NCBI GenBank assembly: GCA_025356765.1
Contig: JANXRO010000373.1
Location: 1 to 7,383 of the forward strand
Length of the DNA stretch: 7,383 bases
Direction: 5' to 3'
Source of the DNA: Hyphomicrobiales bacterium
GTDB lineage: Bacteria; Pseudomonadota; Alphaproteobacteria; Rhizobiales; Aestuariivirgaceae
Of this stretch, positions 1 to 6,553 are shown piece after piece; the stretch's first letter is position 1; each line of letters starts with the position of its first letter. Under the pieces are notes generated by a model. The model made no database searches and was not told where the DNA came from. It worked only from the letters and a program-made list of their open reading frames with translations. Both the position numbers and the translations under genes were made by a program.

Positions 1-794
1 ACTTCAAATTTTTTGCTTTCGTGGCGATATGTTGCCGAAAGCTCGGCGTGCCAAGGCTTGTCGCTGGTTGCCACGTCTATCTTGGCCAAAACGACAAAAC
101 CATAGGGCATTTTTTTGTAGGTCAAATCAGCGCGCGGTGCATGCCATGTTGCAGCGTTGCCATCATCCACCACGTCCAGCGTTGCATCGGTAATGCGAAT
201 ATCTTCAAGGGCAGCAAACCCCCCGGTTTGATCACGTTGATCGAGCAAATCAATGATATGTGATCCGGTTGTTTCAATCCCTTGGGCCACGGCCATTGGT
301 GTTTCTGGCGCAGAGGCCGATTGATCTGATTTTCCTTCTGCGCTGTGTTGAGAGGCGCCAAAATCAAGAAGCGATGAACCATACAAGCCCAAAAACAAAG
401 AGCCATCAATGTTGCGCCGAACACTGATTTTAGGGCCAATAAATTCCAAGCTGCGCGGGCTAAACTGGCCATAGAGCAGCGCCGCTTTATCTAACGTAAC
501 GGCAGCTTGGGGTGATGTGGCCAAAACATTTCCGGCAGTGTCAGTTAAGATCAAATTGTTAAACCGAATATTTGGAATGTTAGTTCTGGGATCGATGGCC
601 AGAAATGAGTCGCCCAGTTTGATTGTCATGCCATGCAATTCGCCAGAGATTGCTGATTCAATTTTCTGGTGAAGGAAGCCAACAGCAAGTGGCCCGCGTG
701 TAAGACGCAGATAAAGGCCGCCAAGGCCTATCGCCACAAGAGCGAAAACCGAAAGCATGCACAAAACAACAATTTTAAAAATCTTAAACTTCAA
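1..794 (-). CDS. DUF3971/AsmA-like envelope protein, N-terminal part (runs off left edge)
   Basis: The reading frame is open without a stop from 794 down to the window edge, giving the first 264 residues of a protein that continues outside. It starts with a basic stretch (KFKIFK), then a single hydrophobic segment at about residues 8-27, as in an inner-membrane signal anchor. After that comes a periplasmic beta-rich region with the order of motifs I associate with alphaproteobacterial DUF3971 proteins: RLTRGPLAVGFL, a SGELHG-like segment, then LEFIGPKISVRR. This family belongs to the YhdP/AsmA-like group; E. coli YhdP helps move phospholipids to the outer membrane, and full members usually exceed 1000 residues. 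That role is inferred here. The start is TTG at 794: it is the only start codon between the upstream in-frame TAG (815-813) and the hydrophobic segment. The ATG at 758 would cut off the basic residues and part of the membrane segment. The gene is divergent from the bactofilin. Confidence 0.85.
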   Translation of the reverse strand, partial: MKFKIFKIVVLCMLSVFALVAIGLGGLYLRLTRGPLAVGFLHQKIESAISGELHGMTIKLGDSFLAIDPRTNIPNIRFNNLILTDTAGNVLATSPQAAVTLDKAALLYGQFSPRSLEFIGPKISVRRNIDGSLFLGLYGSSLLDFGASQHSAEGKSDQSASAPETPMAVAQGIETTGSHIIDLLDQRDQTGGFAALEDIRITDATLDVVDDGNAATWHAPRADLTYKKMPYGFVVLAKIDVATSDKPWHAELSATYRHESKKFE

Positions 795-994
795 TCTCGC
801 CGACCAGAACTTTGTCTATTGATGGTGAAGACTCAAAACAAATTACACTTATGGCTTTTCCCACCAATTGCAACTCGTTCCAAGCCCAAAGGCCAGCAAA
901 AAAAGGCTAAAGAAAGGCAATTTATTTGGGGCAAGACAGGCCGATAATTTAACGTTAGAACAGTTGTGTTGATTTGCGTTTAAGGCGAAAAAGA
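795..994. other. Divergent intergenic region between DUF3971 gene and bactofilin
   Basis: About 200 bp with no convincing gene. It is AT-rich, with an A7 run near 898-904. It should hold the promoters of both flanking genes. On the + strand GATAAT at 943-948 resembles a -10 element, but no good -35 lies 16-18 bp before it, so no promoter is called. The Shine-Dalgarno sequence of the bactofilin (AAGG, 982-985) is at the right end. Confidence 0.6.
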
Positions 995-1450
995 ATGGTT
1001 TTTGGTTTTGGAAAAAAACGTGCGGTTGAAGAAATGCGGCAATTGCCGACTGAGCCCTCGTTTATTGCACGCGATACCAGTTTTGAAGGCAACGTGTCGA
1101 GCGATGGAGAAATTCATATTGATGGTGAGATGCGCGGATCGATTCGTGCTCACACCTGTTTGGTTGATTCCCACGGCGAAGTGCATGGCGGAATATCAGC
1201 CCAGTTTGTTGTGGTGCGTGGCCGTGTGATTGGCCCCATTACTGCCGCACAGGTGACAATTCAGGCTGGCGCCCATGTTGAAGGCAACGTGATCAACGAA
1301 AATATCATTATTGAAAATGGTGCGCATGTCATTGGTTCAATCACGCGCAGCACATCAGCAGCCGCGCCCATCGCCAAAGACCGCTTCCTTGAACTCGGGG
1401 CAAATGGTGCAGATGATGAAAACATTCTGCCAATGAAGTTGGTAAAATAG
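995..1450 (+). CDS. Bactofilin (polymer-forming cytoskeletal protein, DUF583)
   Basis: This encodes a 151-residue bactofilin, a bacterial cytoskeletal protein that polymerises without nucleotide into filaments or sheets on the inner membrane and often recruits cell-wall enzymes. Residues about 22-118 form the bactofilin domain: repeated short beta strands with regularly placed glycines (EGNVSSDGEIHIDGEMRGSI, VRGRVIGPI, GAHVEGNVINE, NGAHVIGSI), as expected for its right-handed beta-helix. The flanks are short and flexible, typical of the family. The N-terminus, MVFGFGKKR, mixes hydrophobic and basic residues like the short membrane-binding tail known in bactofilins; that it binds membrane here is inference. 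The ATG at 995 is chosen because AAGG at 982-985 sits 9 bp upstream; a TTG at 974 would add seven residues and spoil this N-terminus. The gene is divergent from the DUF3971 gene and converges on prfB with 2 bp between the stops. No M23 peptidase gene, a frequent partner, is visible in the window. Confidence 0.95.
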   Translation: MVFGFGKKRAVEEMRQLPTEPSFIARDTSFEGNVSSDGEIHIDGEMRGSIRAHTCLVDSHGEVHGGISAQFVVVRGRVIGPITAAQVTIQAGAHVEGNVINENIIIENGAHVIGSITRSTSAAAPIAKDRFLELGANGADDENILPMKLVK

Positions 1451-1452
1451 TT

Positions 1453-2584
1453 TTATTCGATATCTTCAACACCATCAGGGCTGCCGCCATGGATGCGTTG
1501 TGCCAATGATGCTTGAATAAAATCATCAAGTTCGCCGCCCAAAACTGCTGTGGGGTTTGTGCTTGAAAAGCCGGTGCGCAGATCTTTGATCAACTGATAA
1601 GGCTGCAACACATAAGAACGAATTTGGTGACCCCAGCCATTGTCAGTTTTTTTGGCATTGGCTGCGTCAACCTTATCCTGCTTTTTTTGCAGTTCCATTT
1701 CATAAATGCGCGCCTTCAACATTTTCATGGCGGTTGCGCGGTTTTTGTGTTGTGAGCGCTCGGCCTGACAGGCCACGATAATTCCGGTTGGCATATGCGT
1801 AATGCGCACGGCAGAATCGGTGGTGTTGATGTGTTGACCGCCCGCACCTGAGGCGCGGTATGTATCAATTTTCAAATCACTTTCGATGATGTCGACAACG
1901 ATATTATCATCAATGACAGGATAGGCCCACGCCGAACAGAAAGACGTGTGTCGCCTTGCGTTGGAATCATAAGGTGAAATGCGAACCAAGCGATGCACTC
2001 CACTTTCGGTTTTCAATTTGCCGTAGGCATTGTGGCCTTTGATTTGCAATGTGCAAGATTTGATGCCCGCTTCTTCACCATCATGTTGATCAAGCACTTC
2101 AACTTTATATTTGTTCAAGTTGGCCCAACGCACATACATGCGCATCAACATTGAAGCCCAATCTTGGCTTTCGGTTCCGCCTGCACCAGCATTGATTTGC
2201 AAATACGAATCATTGCCATCAGCTTCGCCTGAAAGCAGCGCATCCAGTTCAATGGCGGCCACATCTTTTTTCAATGCCTGCAAAGCTTTTTCAGCTTCAA
2301 GAACGATTGAAGCATCGCCTTCGCTTTCTCCCATGGCGATCAGTTCGGTGTTGTCGGCTACAGATTGTTCGATTTTCAAGATGCCGTTGATGCGCCCATC
2401 AAGTTCTTGGCGGCGCTTCATCACCTCTTGGGCTTTTTGCGGATCATTCCAGATTGAGGAATCTTCCGCTTTTGCATTCAGTTCGGCTAATTCACGGACG
2501 GAATTATCCCAGTCAAAGATGCCTCCTGAGCAGGCCCAAGGACTGCTCGATTTCTTCAATGGCTTTGGTAACTTCGGCGCGCAT
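1453..2584 (-). CDS. prfB: Peptide chain release factor 2 (RF2), with programmed +1 frameshift
   Basis: RF2 recognises UAA and UGA stop codons and triggers peptide release on the ribosome. The zero frame opens with ATG at 2584 (MRAEVTKAIEEIEQ...LLRRHL) and meets TGA at 2515-2513 after 23 codons. A +1 shift there joins it to the frame that runs to TAA at 1455-1453, giving a 376-residue protein, normal for the family. In this numbering the catalytic GGQ is at 248-250, preceded by RASGA. The alanine at 244 matches E. coli position 246, where strain K-12 has the less active threonine. The codon-recognition tripeptide is SPY at 203-205 rather than the SPF of E. coli. The C-terminal half (RSQHKNRA, GWGHQIRSYV, YQLIKDLRT) is well conserved. 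A naive reading that starts with TTG at 2559 gives a false N-terminus (MKKSSSPWAC). The gene lies 32 bp after mrcA on the same strand, apparently in one operon, and no terminator is visible before the convergent bactofilin stop. Confidence 0.97.
2512..2527 (-). promoter_or_regulatory. prfB: prfB programmed +1 frameshift site
   Basis: Read on the minus strand, this is AGGAGG CAT CTT TGA C. It has an internal Shine-Dalgarno AGGAGG (2527-2522), a 3-nt spacer, the slippery CTT codon (2518-2516), an in-frame TGA (2515-2513) and the following C (2512). The layout matches the E. coli prfB site (AGGGGG TAT CTT TGA C) element by element. In the known mechanism low RF2 lets the ribosome pause at UGA and slip from CUU to UUU, so RF2 controls its own synthesis. 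Continuing in +1 gives GAC TGG GAT (Asp-Trp-Asp), which restores the conserved RF2 sequence. Confidence 0.97.
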
Positions 2585-2616
2585 AATGTTCTTTCAAATT
2601 AAAATCGTGATGGCCG

Positions 2617-5169
2617 TCAATAGAGGCCACCGCCGCCATTCGTCAACCCGCCATCTTGCGGGGGCGGTTGATCTGCTGGCTGATCAGTGGATTGGTCGGC
2701 GGGCTGGTCAGTTTGGCCGGGCTTTGTAGCAGGAACCAAAACCACGCCGTCACCGGGTTGGGCCGTTGTCTCAGGCTTTCCTGTTCCACTGCCGATAACA
2801 ATGTTGTTGGAGGGGGGTTCATCACCTGGCTTAAAGCTTTCGAGAATGACGCCATTTTCGCCGTAAATGCCGCGTTTTCCGGTGTTCACATGAATTGGAA
2901 TAAGTTCAATGCCGCGTGGCACACGGAAAGGAATTGCGGCTTTGTCACGCAAGGCAAGACGCATGAAATCTGCCACAATGGGCGCCGCCAACTCGCCACC
3001 CGTGCGGCGCTTGCCCATCGGTTTTGGTGTGTCAAAACCAACGTAGACCCCAACTGTAAGATCAGGCGTGAAGCCGATGAACCAAGCGTCTTTTTCATCG
3101 TTTGATGTGCCGGTTTTGCCAGCAACAGGTTTTCCTACAATTTGCACTTTTTTGCCTGTGCCACGTTCAACCACACCTTCCATCATCGAGGTGATTTGAT
3201 AGGCGGTGTAAGAATTCATCACCGTTTCGCGGTTGTCGATTAAATCAGGTTCGGCCATTCCGGCTTCATAGTGATCAACTTTACAGGCCGAGCAATCACG
3301 CATGTCGTGGCGAAAGATTGTTCGACCAAAGCGGTCTTGAATACGATCAATCAACGTTGCCTCAACTTTTTTGCCGCCGTTGGCAATCATGCTATAGGCC
3401 GTTGTCATTTTCAAAAGCGTGGTTTCGCCAGCCCCCAAGGCCATGGCAAGTTGAAGGGGCATGTGATCATAAATGCCAAGTCGTTGCGCCAAATCGGCCA
3501 CTTTGGTAATGCCCATCGCATCAGCCAAGCGCACTGTCATGGTGTTGCGAGATTGTTCAATGCCGCGGCGCAGGGTTGACGGACCATAAAAATCCTTCTC
3601 ATAGTTTTTGGGTTTCCACACTTCGCCATTGGGCATTTTATATTCAACGGGTGCGTCAAGAACCACTGAGGCTGGCGAATAGCCATTATCAAGGGCTGCT
3701 GCATAAACCACTGGTTTGAATGAAGAGCCCGGCTGGCGCATGGCTTGCACAGCGCGATTAAATTGGCTGGCTCCATAAGAAAAGCCGCCAACCATTGCCA
3801 ACACACGGCCCGTGTGCGGGTCCATCGCCACCAACGCACCTGCAACTTCGGGCACTTGCACCAAGTGATATTCACCCTCTTTGCCCGATGGAGCCACATA
3901 GACAATATCACCCACCGCAACGGCATCTGATGGGGCTTTGATGGCGGGGCCAAGTTTTTCGCCATCAATATATTTCTTGGCCCACATCATAAGCTGCAAG
4001 GGCACAAAACCAGTTTCACGTTTCTCCTCGAACTTGCCGTCCTGCAAGAAGCGGGGCTGCAGGCCCACGGTTGCGCCCAAATCTGTAACCGCCGTCACAA
4101 CAGCAATGCGCCAGGGTGCTTCGTCTGCGGGAATACGATAAGAGGCCAAAAATTTCGCCCAATCACCACCATCCAACGTCACGTTGGCCTGTGGGCCGCG
4201 ATAGCCACGCTGGCGGTCAAAGCTGATCAGGCCACGTGCCACGGCCTGCCTTGCGAACAGTTGGAATTTCGGATCAAGCGTTGTGCGAACGGAATATCCG
4301 CCCTTGTTCAATGTGTCTTTGCCATACTTGGCCACAAGCTCACGACGGGCTTCTTCGGCAAAAGATTCAGCAGAAAAAAGCTGCGCTCCGAATGGCCGTG
4401 GATTGACTCTCAAAGGTTTGGCCAATGCGACGGTAAGCTCATCCTGCTTGATGTATCCATTTTCAAACATTTGAGTCAGCACATAGTTGCGCCGTTCAAT
4501 GGCCCTGTCATAATTTGTGAAGGGATTATAATTCTTGGGGCCTTTCGGAAGAGCCGCAAGATAAGCTGCTTCTTCAATCGACAGCTCGTTTAACGACTTG
4601 CCGAAATAATTGATCGAGGCTGCAGCAACGCCATAAGAGTTGAAACCCAGAAAAATGTCATTCAGATAAAGTTCCATGATTTGGTCTTTGCTGAACGATG
4701 CCTCAATGCGTTGCACCACCAAAGCTTCTTTCAGTTTGCGCGACCAGGTGCGTTCATTCGACAGCAAAAAGTTCTTGGCCACTTGCTGAGTTATGGTGGA
4801 GGCACCAACAATTTGGCCATGGCCGGTGATTTTAACTTGCACAAAGCGCAAAACCGCTTTGCCAATGCCGCGCCAATCCAGGCCCGCATGGGTGTAAAAG
4901 TTTTTGTCTTCCGCTGAAACATAGGCGTTGATCACACGCGCTGGGATAAGGTTTACAGGCACATAAAGCCGGCGCTCTTCAGCATATTCCGCAAGCAGCG
5001 AACCATCTGCCGCATGCATACGCGTCATCACCGGCGGTTCCCATGATGCCAGTTGCTTATAATCAGGCAGGTCTTTTGAAACGTCATAGATAACGTAAAG
5101 TGCGGCCGCTGAAAGGCCGAGCACAATCATAAACACCGCACCAAACAACCAACTTAAAAACCGAAGCAT
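2617..5169 (-). CDS. mrcA: Penicillin-binding protein 1A (bifunctional class A PBP)
   Basis: This is a membrane-anchored enzyme that polymerises lipid II into glycan strands and cross-links their peptides in the periplasm. Numbering from the ATG at 5169 (850 residues), the membrane segment spans about 5-28. The GT51 transglycosylase follows, with the catalytic glutamate at 87 in SAEDKNFYTHAG, then GASTITQQVAKN and a KDQIMELYLN segment. An OB-like linker comes next, then the transpeptidase with active-site SSFK at 482-485, SRN at 540-542 and KTGT at 685-688, so both activities look intact. A CSAC cysteine pair is at 626-629. The tail is low-complexity, rich in Asp, Gln and Pro, and ends glycine-rich. 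The in-frame ATG at 5211 would add 14 residues and also has an AAGGG before it. I prefer 5169 because its product (MLRFLSWLFG) lines up with the usual alphaproteobacterial PBP1A N-terminus and AAGG lies 5 bp upstream. prfB follows after 32 bp. Confidence 0.98.
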   Translation of the reverse strand: MLRFLSWLFGAVFMIVLGLSAAALYVIYDVSKDLPDYKQLASWEPPVMTRMHAADGSLLAEYAEERRLYVPVNLIPARVINAYVSAEDKNFYTHAGLDWRGIGKAVLRFVQVKITGHGQIVGASTITQQVAKNFLLSNERTWSRKLKEALVVQRIEASFSKDQIMELYLNDIFLGFNSYGVAAASINYFGKSLNELSIEEAAYLAALPKGPKNYNPFTNYDRAIERRNYVLTQMFENGYIKQDELTVALAKPLRVNPRPFGAQLFSAESFAEEARRELVAKYGKDTLNKGGYSVRTTLDPKFQLFARQAVARGLISFDRQRGYRGPQANVTLDGGDWAKFLASYRIPADEAPWRIAVVTAVTDLGATVGLQPRFLQDGKFEEKRETGFVPLQLMMWAKKYIDGEKLGPAIKAPSDAVAVGDIVYVAPSGKEGEYHLVQVPEVAGALVAMDPHTGRVLAMVGGFSYGASQFNRAVQAMRQPGSSFKPVVYAAALDNGYSPASVVLDAPVEYKMPNGEVWKPKNYEKDFYGPSTLRRGIEQSRNTMTVRLADAMGITKVADLAQRLGIYDHMPLQLAMALGAGETTLLKMTTAYSMIANGGKKVEATLIDRIQDRFGRTIFRHDMRDCSACKVDHYEAGMAEPDLIDNRETVMNSYTAYQITSMMEGVVERGTGKKVQIVGKPVAGKTGTSNDEKDAWFIGFTPDLTVGVYVGFDTPKPMGKRRTGGELAAPIVADFMRLALRDKAAIPFRVPRGIELIPIHVNTGKRGIYGENGVILESFKPGDEPPSNNIVIGSGTGKPETTAQPGDGVVLVPATKPGQTDQPADQSTDQPADQPPPQDGGLTNGGGGLY

Positions 5170-5211
5170 GCCACCCTTTTTCAAACACCAAACGAACCAC
5201 GCACCTAGCAT

Positions 5212-5335
5212 GATTCAACCCTTAACCAAATCTTAAATCAGTGGCATGCTTGGGCGGCAATTGTGGCAAAGCGATGGATCCATTGTTTCATCGTATCCTC
5301 TACTGCAATGAAATTTATGACGGAGATTAAGTCGC
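5212..5335. other. Divergent intergenic region between mrcA and the PaaK-like gene
   Basis: 124 bp separate the two divergent genes and should hold both promoters. No pair of -35 and -10 elements is convincing on either strand. It contains a perfect 10-bp palindrome, ATGGATCCAT (5274-5283), and a wider inverted repeat CGATG/CATCG (5272-5276 and 5289-5293). The Shine-Dalgarno of the PaaK-like gene (GGAG, 5322-5325) is at the right end. A possible 17-codon leader frame toward mrcA (5291-5238) is described under findings. Confidence 0.5.
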
Positions 5336-6535
5336 TTGAATTCAATTTTGGATATAACGCCGCCGCATGTGCTTGGATTTATGAAGTTTGCGGCCAAGCA
5401 TTCGCCATATTATCAAGAATTTGATTGGGCCAAGAATTTATTGGCTAGTTTGCCGCTGCGTTTGCAAGATGTGCCCATCACGAAGAAGGCGACTGTGCAA
5501 AATGCTCCACACTTGTTTCGCTCAACTTTTGATCCGCCACAGGCTGGCCGGGTGATTGAAAAAACTACATCAGGTTCAACGGGCGAGCCCATGCGGGTTT
5601 TCAAATCTGAAAGCCATTTTGCAATTAACGCCGCCGAAAACGTGAGGCTTTTCAAAGATTGGAAGTTGGCTGATCATAAAGTGCGTGTTGCATACAAGAT
5701 ACCCGATGATAACCATCCAATGGGAACAATTGAGTCTGTTCCGCTGCCAAATAACGCTGTTTCACATAACATCTACACCAGATCGGCTGATCAGATTTCT
5801 GCGCTGATTGAAAAGACCCGTCCCACCTTCGTTTCGGCCCGCCCCAGCATGTTGGCTGCTATATTGGACAGAGAATTTGATTTCGGTTTTTTAAATCTTT
5901 TGCAATCAAACGCAGAGGCTGTGCCAGACGAACTTTTTGCCAAGGCAAAGGCCTTGCCCCAATGCCGCATTGTTGATGCCTATGGAGCCGTGGAAACTGG
6001 GCTGATTGCGGTTAATTGTGCGAAGTGTGGATTTTACCATATTGCTGATCGCAATGTGTTCGTCGAAGTGTTGCGCGATGATGATGAGCCTGCGGCAGAA
6101 GGTGAATTGGGCCGCGTGGTTGTTACGGTATTCAACAATCCGTCCATGCCGCTGCTGCGCTATGATTTGGGCGATATGGTGAAGTTCACAACATCATCGC
6201 CATGCCAACCGGGGCGCATGTCGTTCGTGCGCGTTTTTGGACGAGAACGCATGATGTTCAAACTGCCGTCTGGAGAAAGAGTTATGGCGGTTCTTGATCC
6301 AGCATCTCTTCATGCGATGGGCATCAAGCGGTTCAAACTTGTCCAAACAACAAAGACTGATATTGAGTTTCGGTATATTGCCAAATCGCATGGCTTGATT
6401 TTGGATCAAGCCAAAATTCAAAGCATGGTTGACCGCGAAATATCACCACAGTTCAAAGTGAATTTGGTGCCGGTTAGTGAATTGCCCAATGCACCAAGCG
6501 GCAAATATCTTTGGAACGAGAGGCTTATAGATTAA
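5336..6535 (+). CDS. PaaK/CapK-like adenylate-forming enzyme (phenylacetate-CoA ligase family)
   Basis: This is a 399-residue member of the ANL superfamily branch that contains phenylacetate-CoA ligase (PaaK) and CapK-like proteins, which activate a carboxylate with ATP to an acyl-adenylate and often pass it to CoA. The phosphate-binding loop TTSGSTGEP is at 77-85, the AYGAVETG adenine-site motif at 215-222, LRYDLGD at 274-280 (the usual Y-R-x-G-D position), and a C-terminal SGK with Lys390 as candidate catalytic lysine. C228, C231 and H235 (CAKCGFYH) resemble the metal-binding corner of PaaK relatives; zinc binding is inference. It is somewhat shorter than PaaK (about 430 residues), mainly at the N-terminus, which begins just before the AKHSPYYQEF segment. 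The start is TTG at 5336: an in-frame TGA lies at 5318-5320 and GGAG at 5322-5325 is 10 bp upstream. No pathway neighbours are present, so the substrate is unknown. It is divergent from mrcA and converges on the outer-membrane protein gene. Confidence 0.9.
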   Translation: MNSILDITPPHVLGFMKFAAKHSPYYQEFDWAKNLLASLPLRLQDVPITKKATVQNAPHLFRSTFDPPQAGRVIEKTTSGSTGEPMRVFKSESHFAINAAENVRLFKDWKLADHKVRVAYKIPDDNHPMGTIESVPLPNNAVSHNIYTRSADQISALIEKTRPTFVSARPSMLAAILDREFDFGFLNLLQSNAEAVPDELFAKAKALPQCRIVDAYGAVETGLIAVNCAKCGFYHIADRNVFVEVLRDDDEPAAEGELGRVVVTVFNNPSMPLLRYDLGDMVKFTTSSPCQPGRMSFVRVFGRERMMFKLPSGERVMAVLDPASLHAMGIKRFKLVQTTKTDIEFRYIAKSHGLILDQAKIQSMVDREISPQFKVNLVPVSELPNAPSGKYLWNERLID

Positions 6536-6553
6536 GGCGCAATCAACATTGCA

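Noticed and set aside
789..890. A short open minus-strand frame that ends with TAA overlapping the DUF3971 start, suggesting an upstream coupled gene or a frameshifted N-terminus.
   Set aside because: It is under 40 residues after the nearest stop, has no clear start with a ribosome site, and its sequence resembles nothing I recognise. The TTG at 794 already gives a sensible signal anchor.
669..947. A 92-residue + strand frame upstream of the bactofilin.
   Set aside because: It overlaps the DUF3971 N-terminus antisense, is rich in Lys, Asn and Gln from AT-rich DNA, and lacks a ribosome site or family resemblance.
2454..2729. An open + strand frame of 91 residues across the prfB start and mrcA end.
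   Set aside because: It is a shadow of the two real genes on the other strand and has no domain character.
3537..3968. A 143-residue minus-strand frame inside mrcA.
   Set aside because: It lies wholly inside the transpeptidase coding region in another frame and is rich in Trp and Met, as expected from a shifted reading.
5212..5216. GANTC sites near gene starts (GATTC at 5212, GAATC at 7264), as possible CcrM methylation control.
   Set aside because: GANTC occurs by chance about once per 256 bp, so two sites near starts are not evidence of regulation.
5309..5422. An ATG at 5309 opening a 37-codon + strand frame over the start of the PaaK-like gene.
   Set aside because: It is out of frame with the enzyme and stops early. 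The TTG at 5336 with GGAG upstream explains the start without a frameshift.
6539..6552. A small hairpin GCAAT-CAAC-ATTGC between the PaaK-like and outer-membrane protein stops, as a possible bidirectional terminator.
   Set aside because: The stem is only 5 bp and AT-rich, and no run of T follows on either strand.
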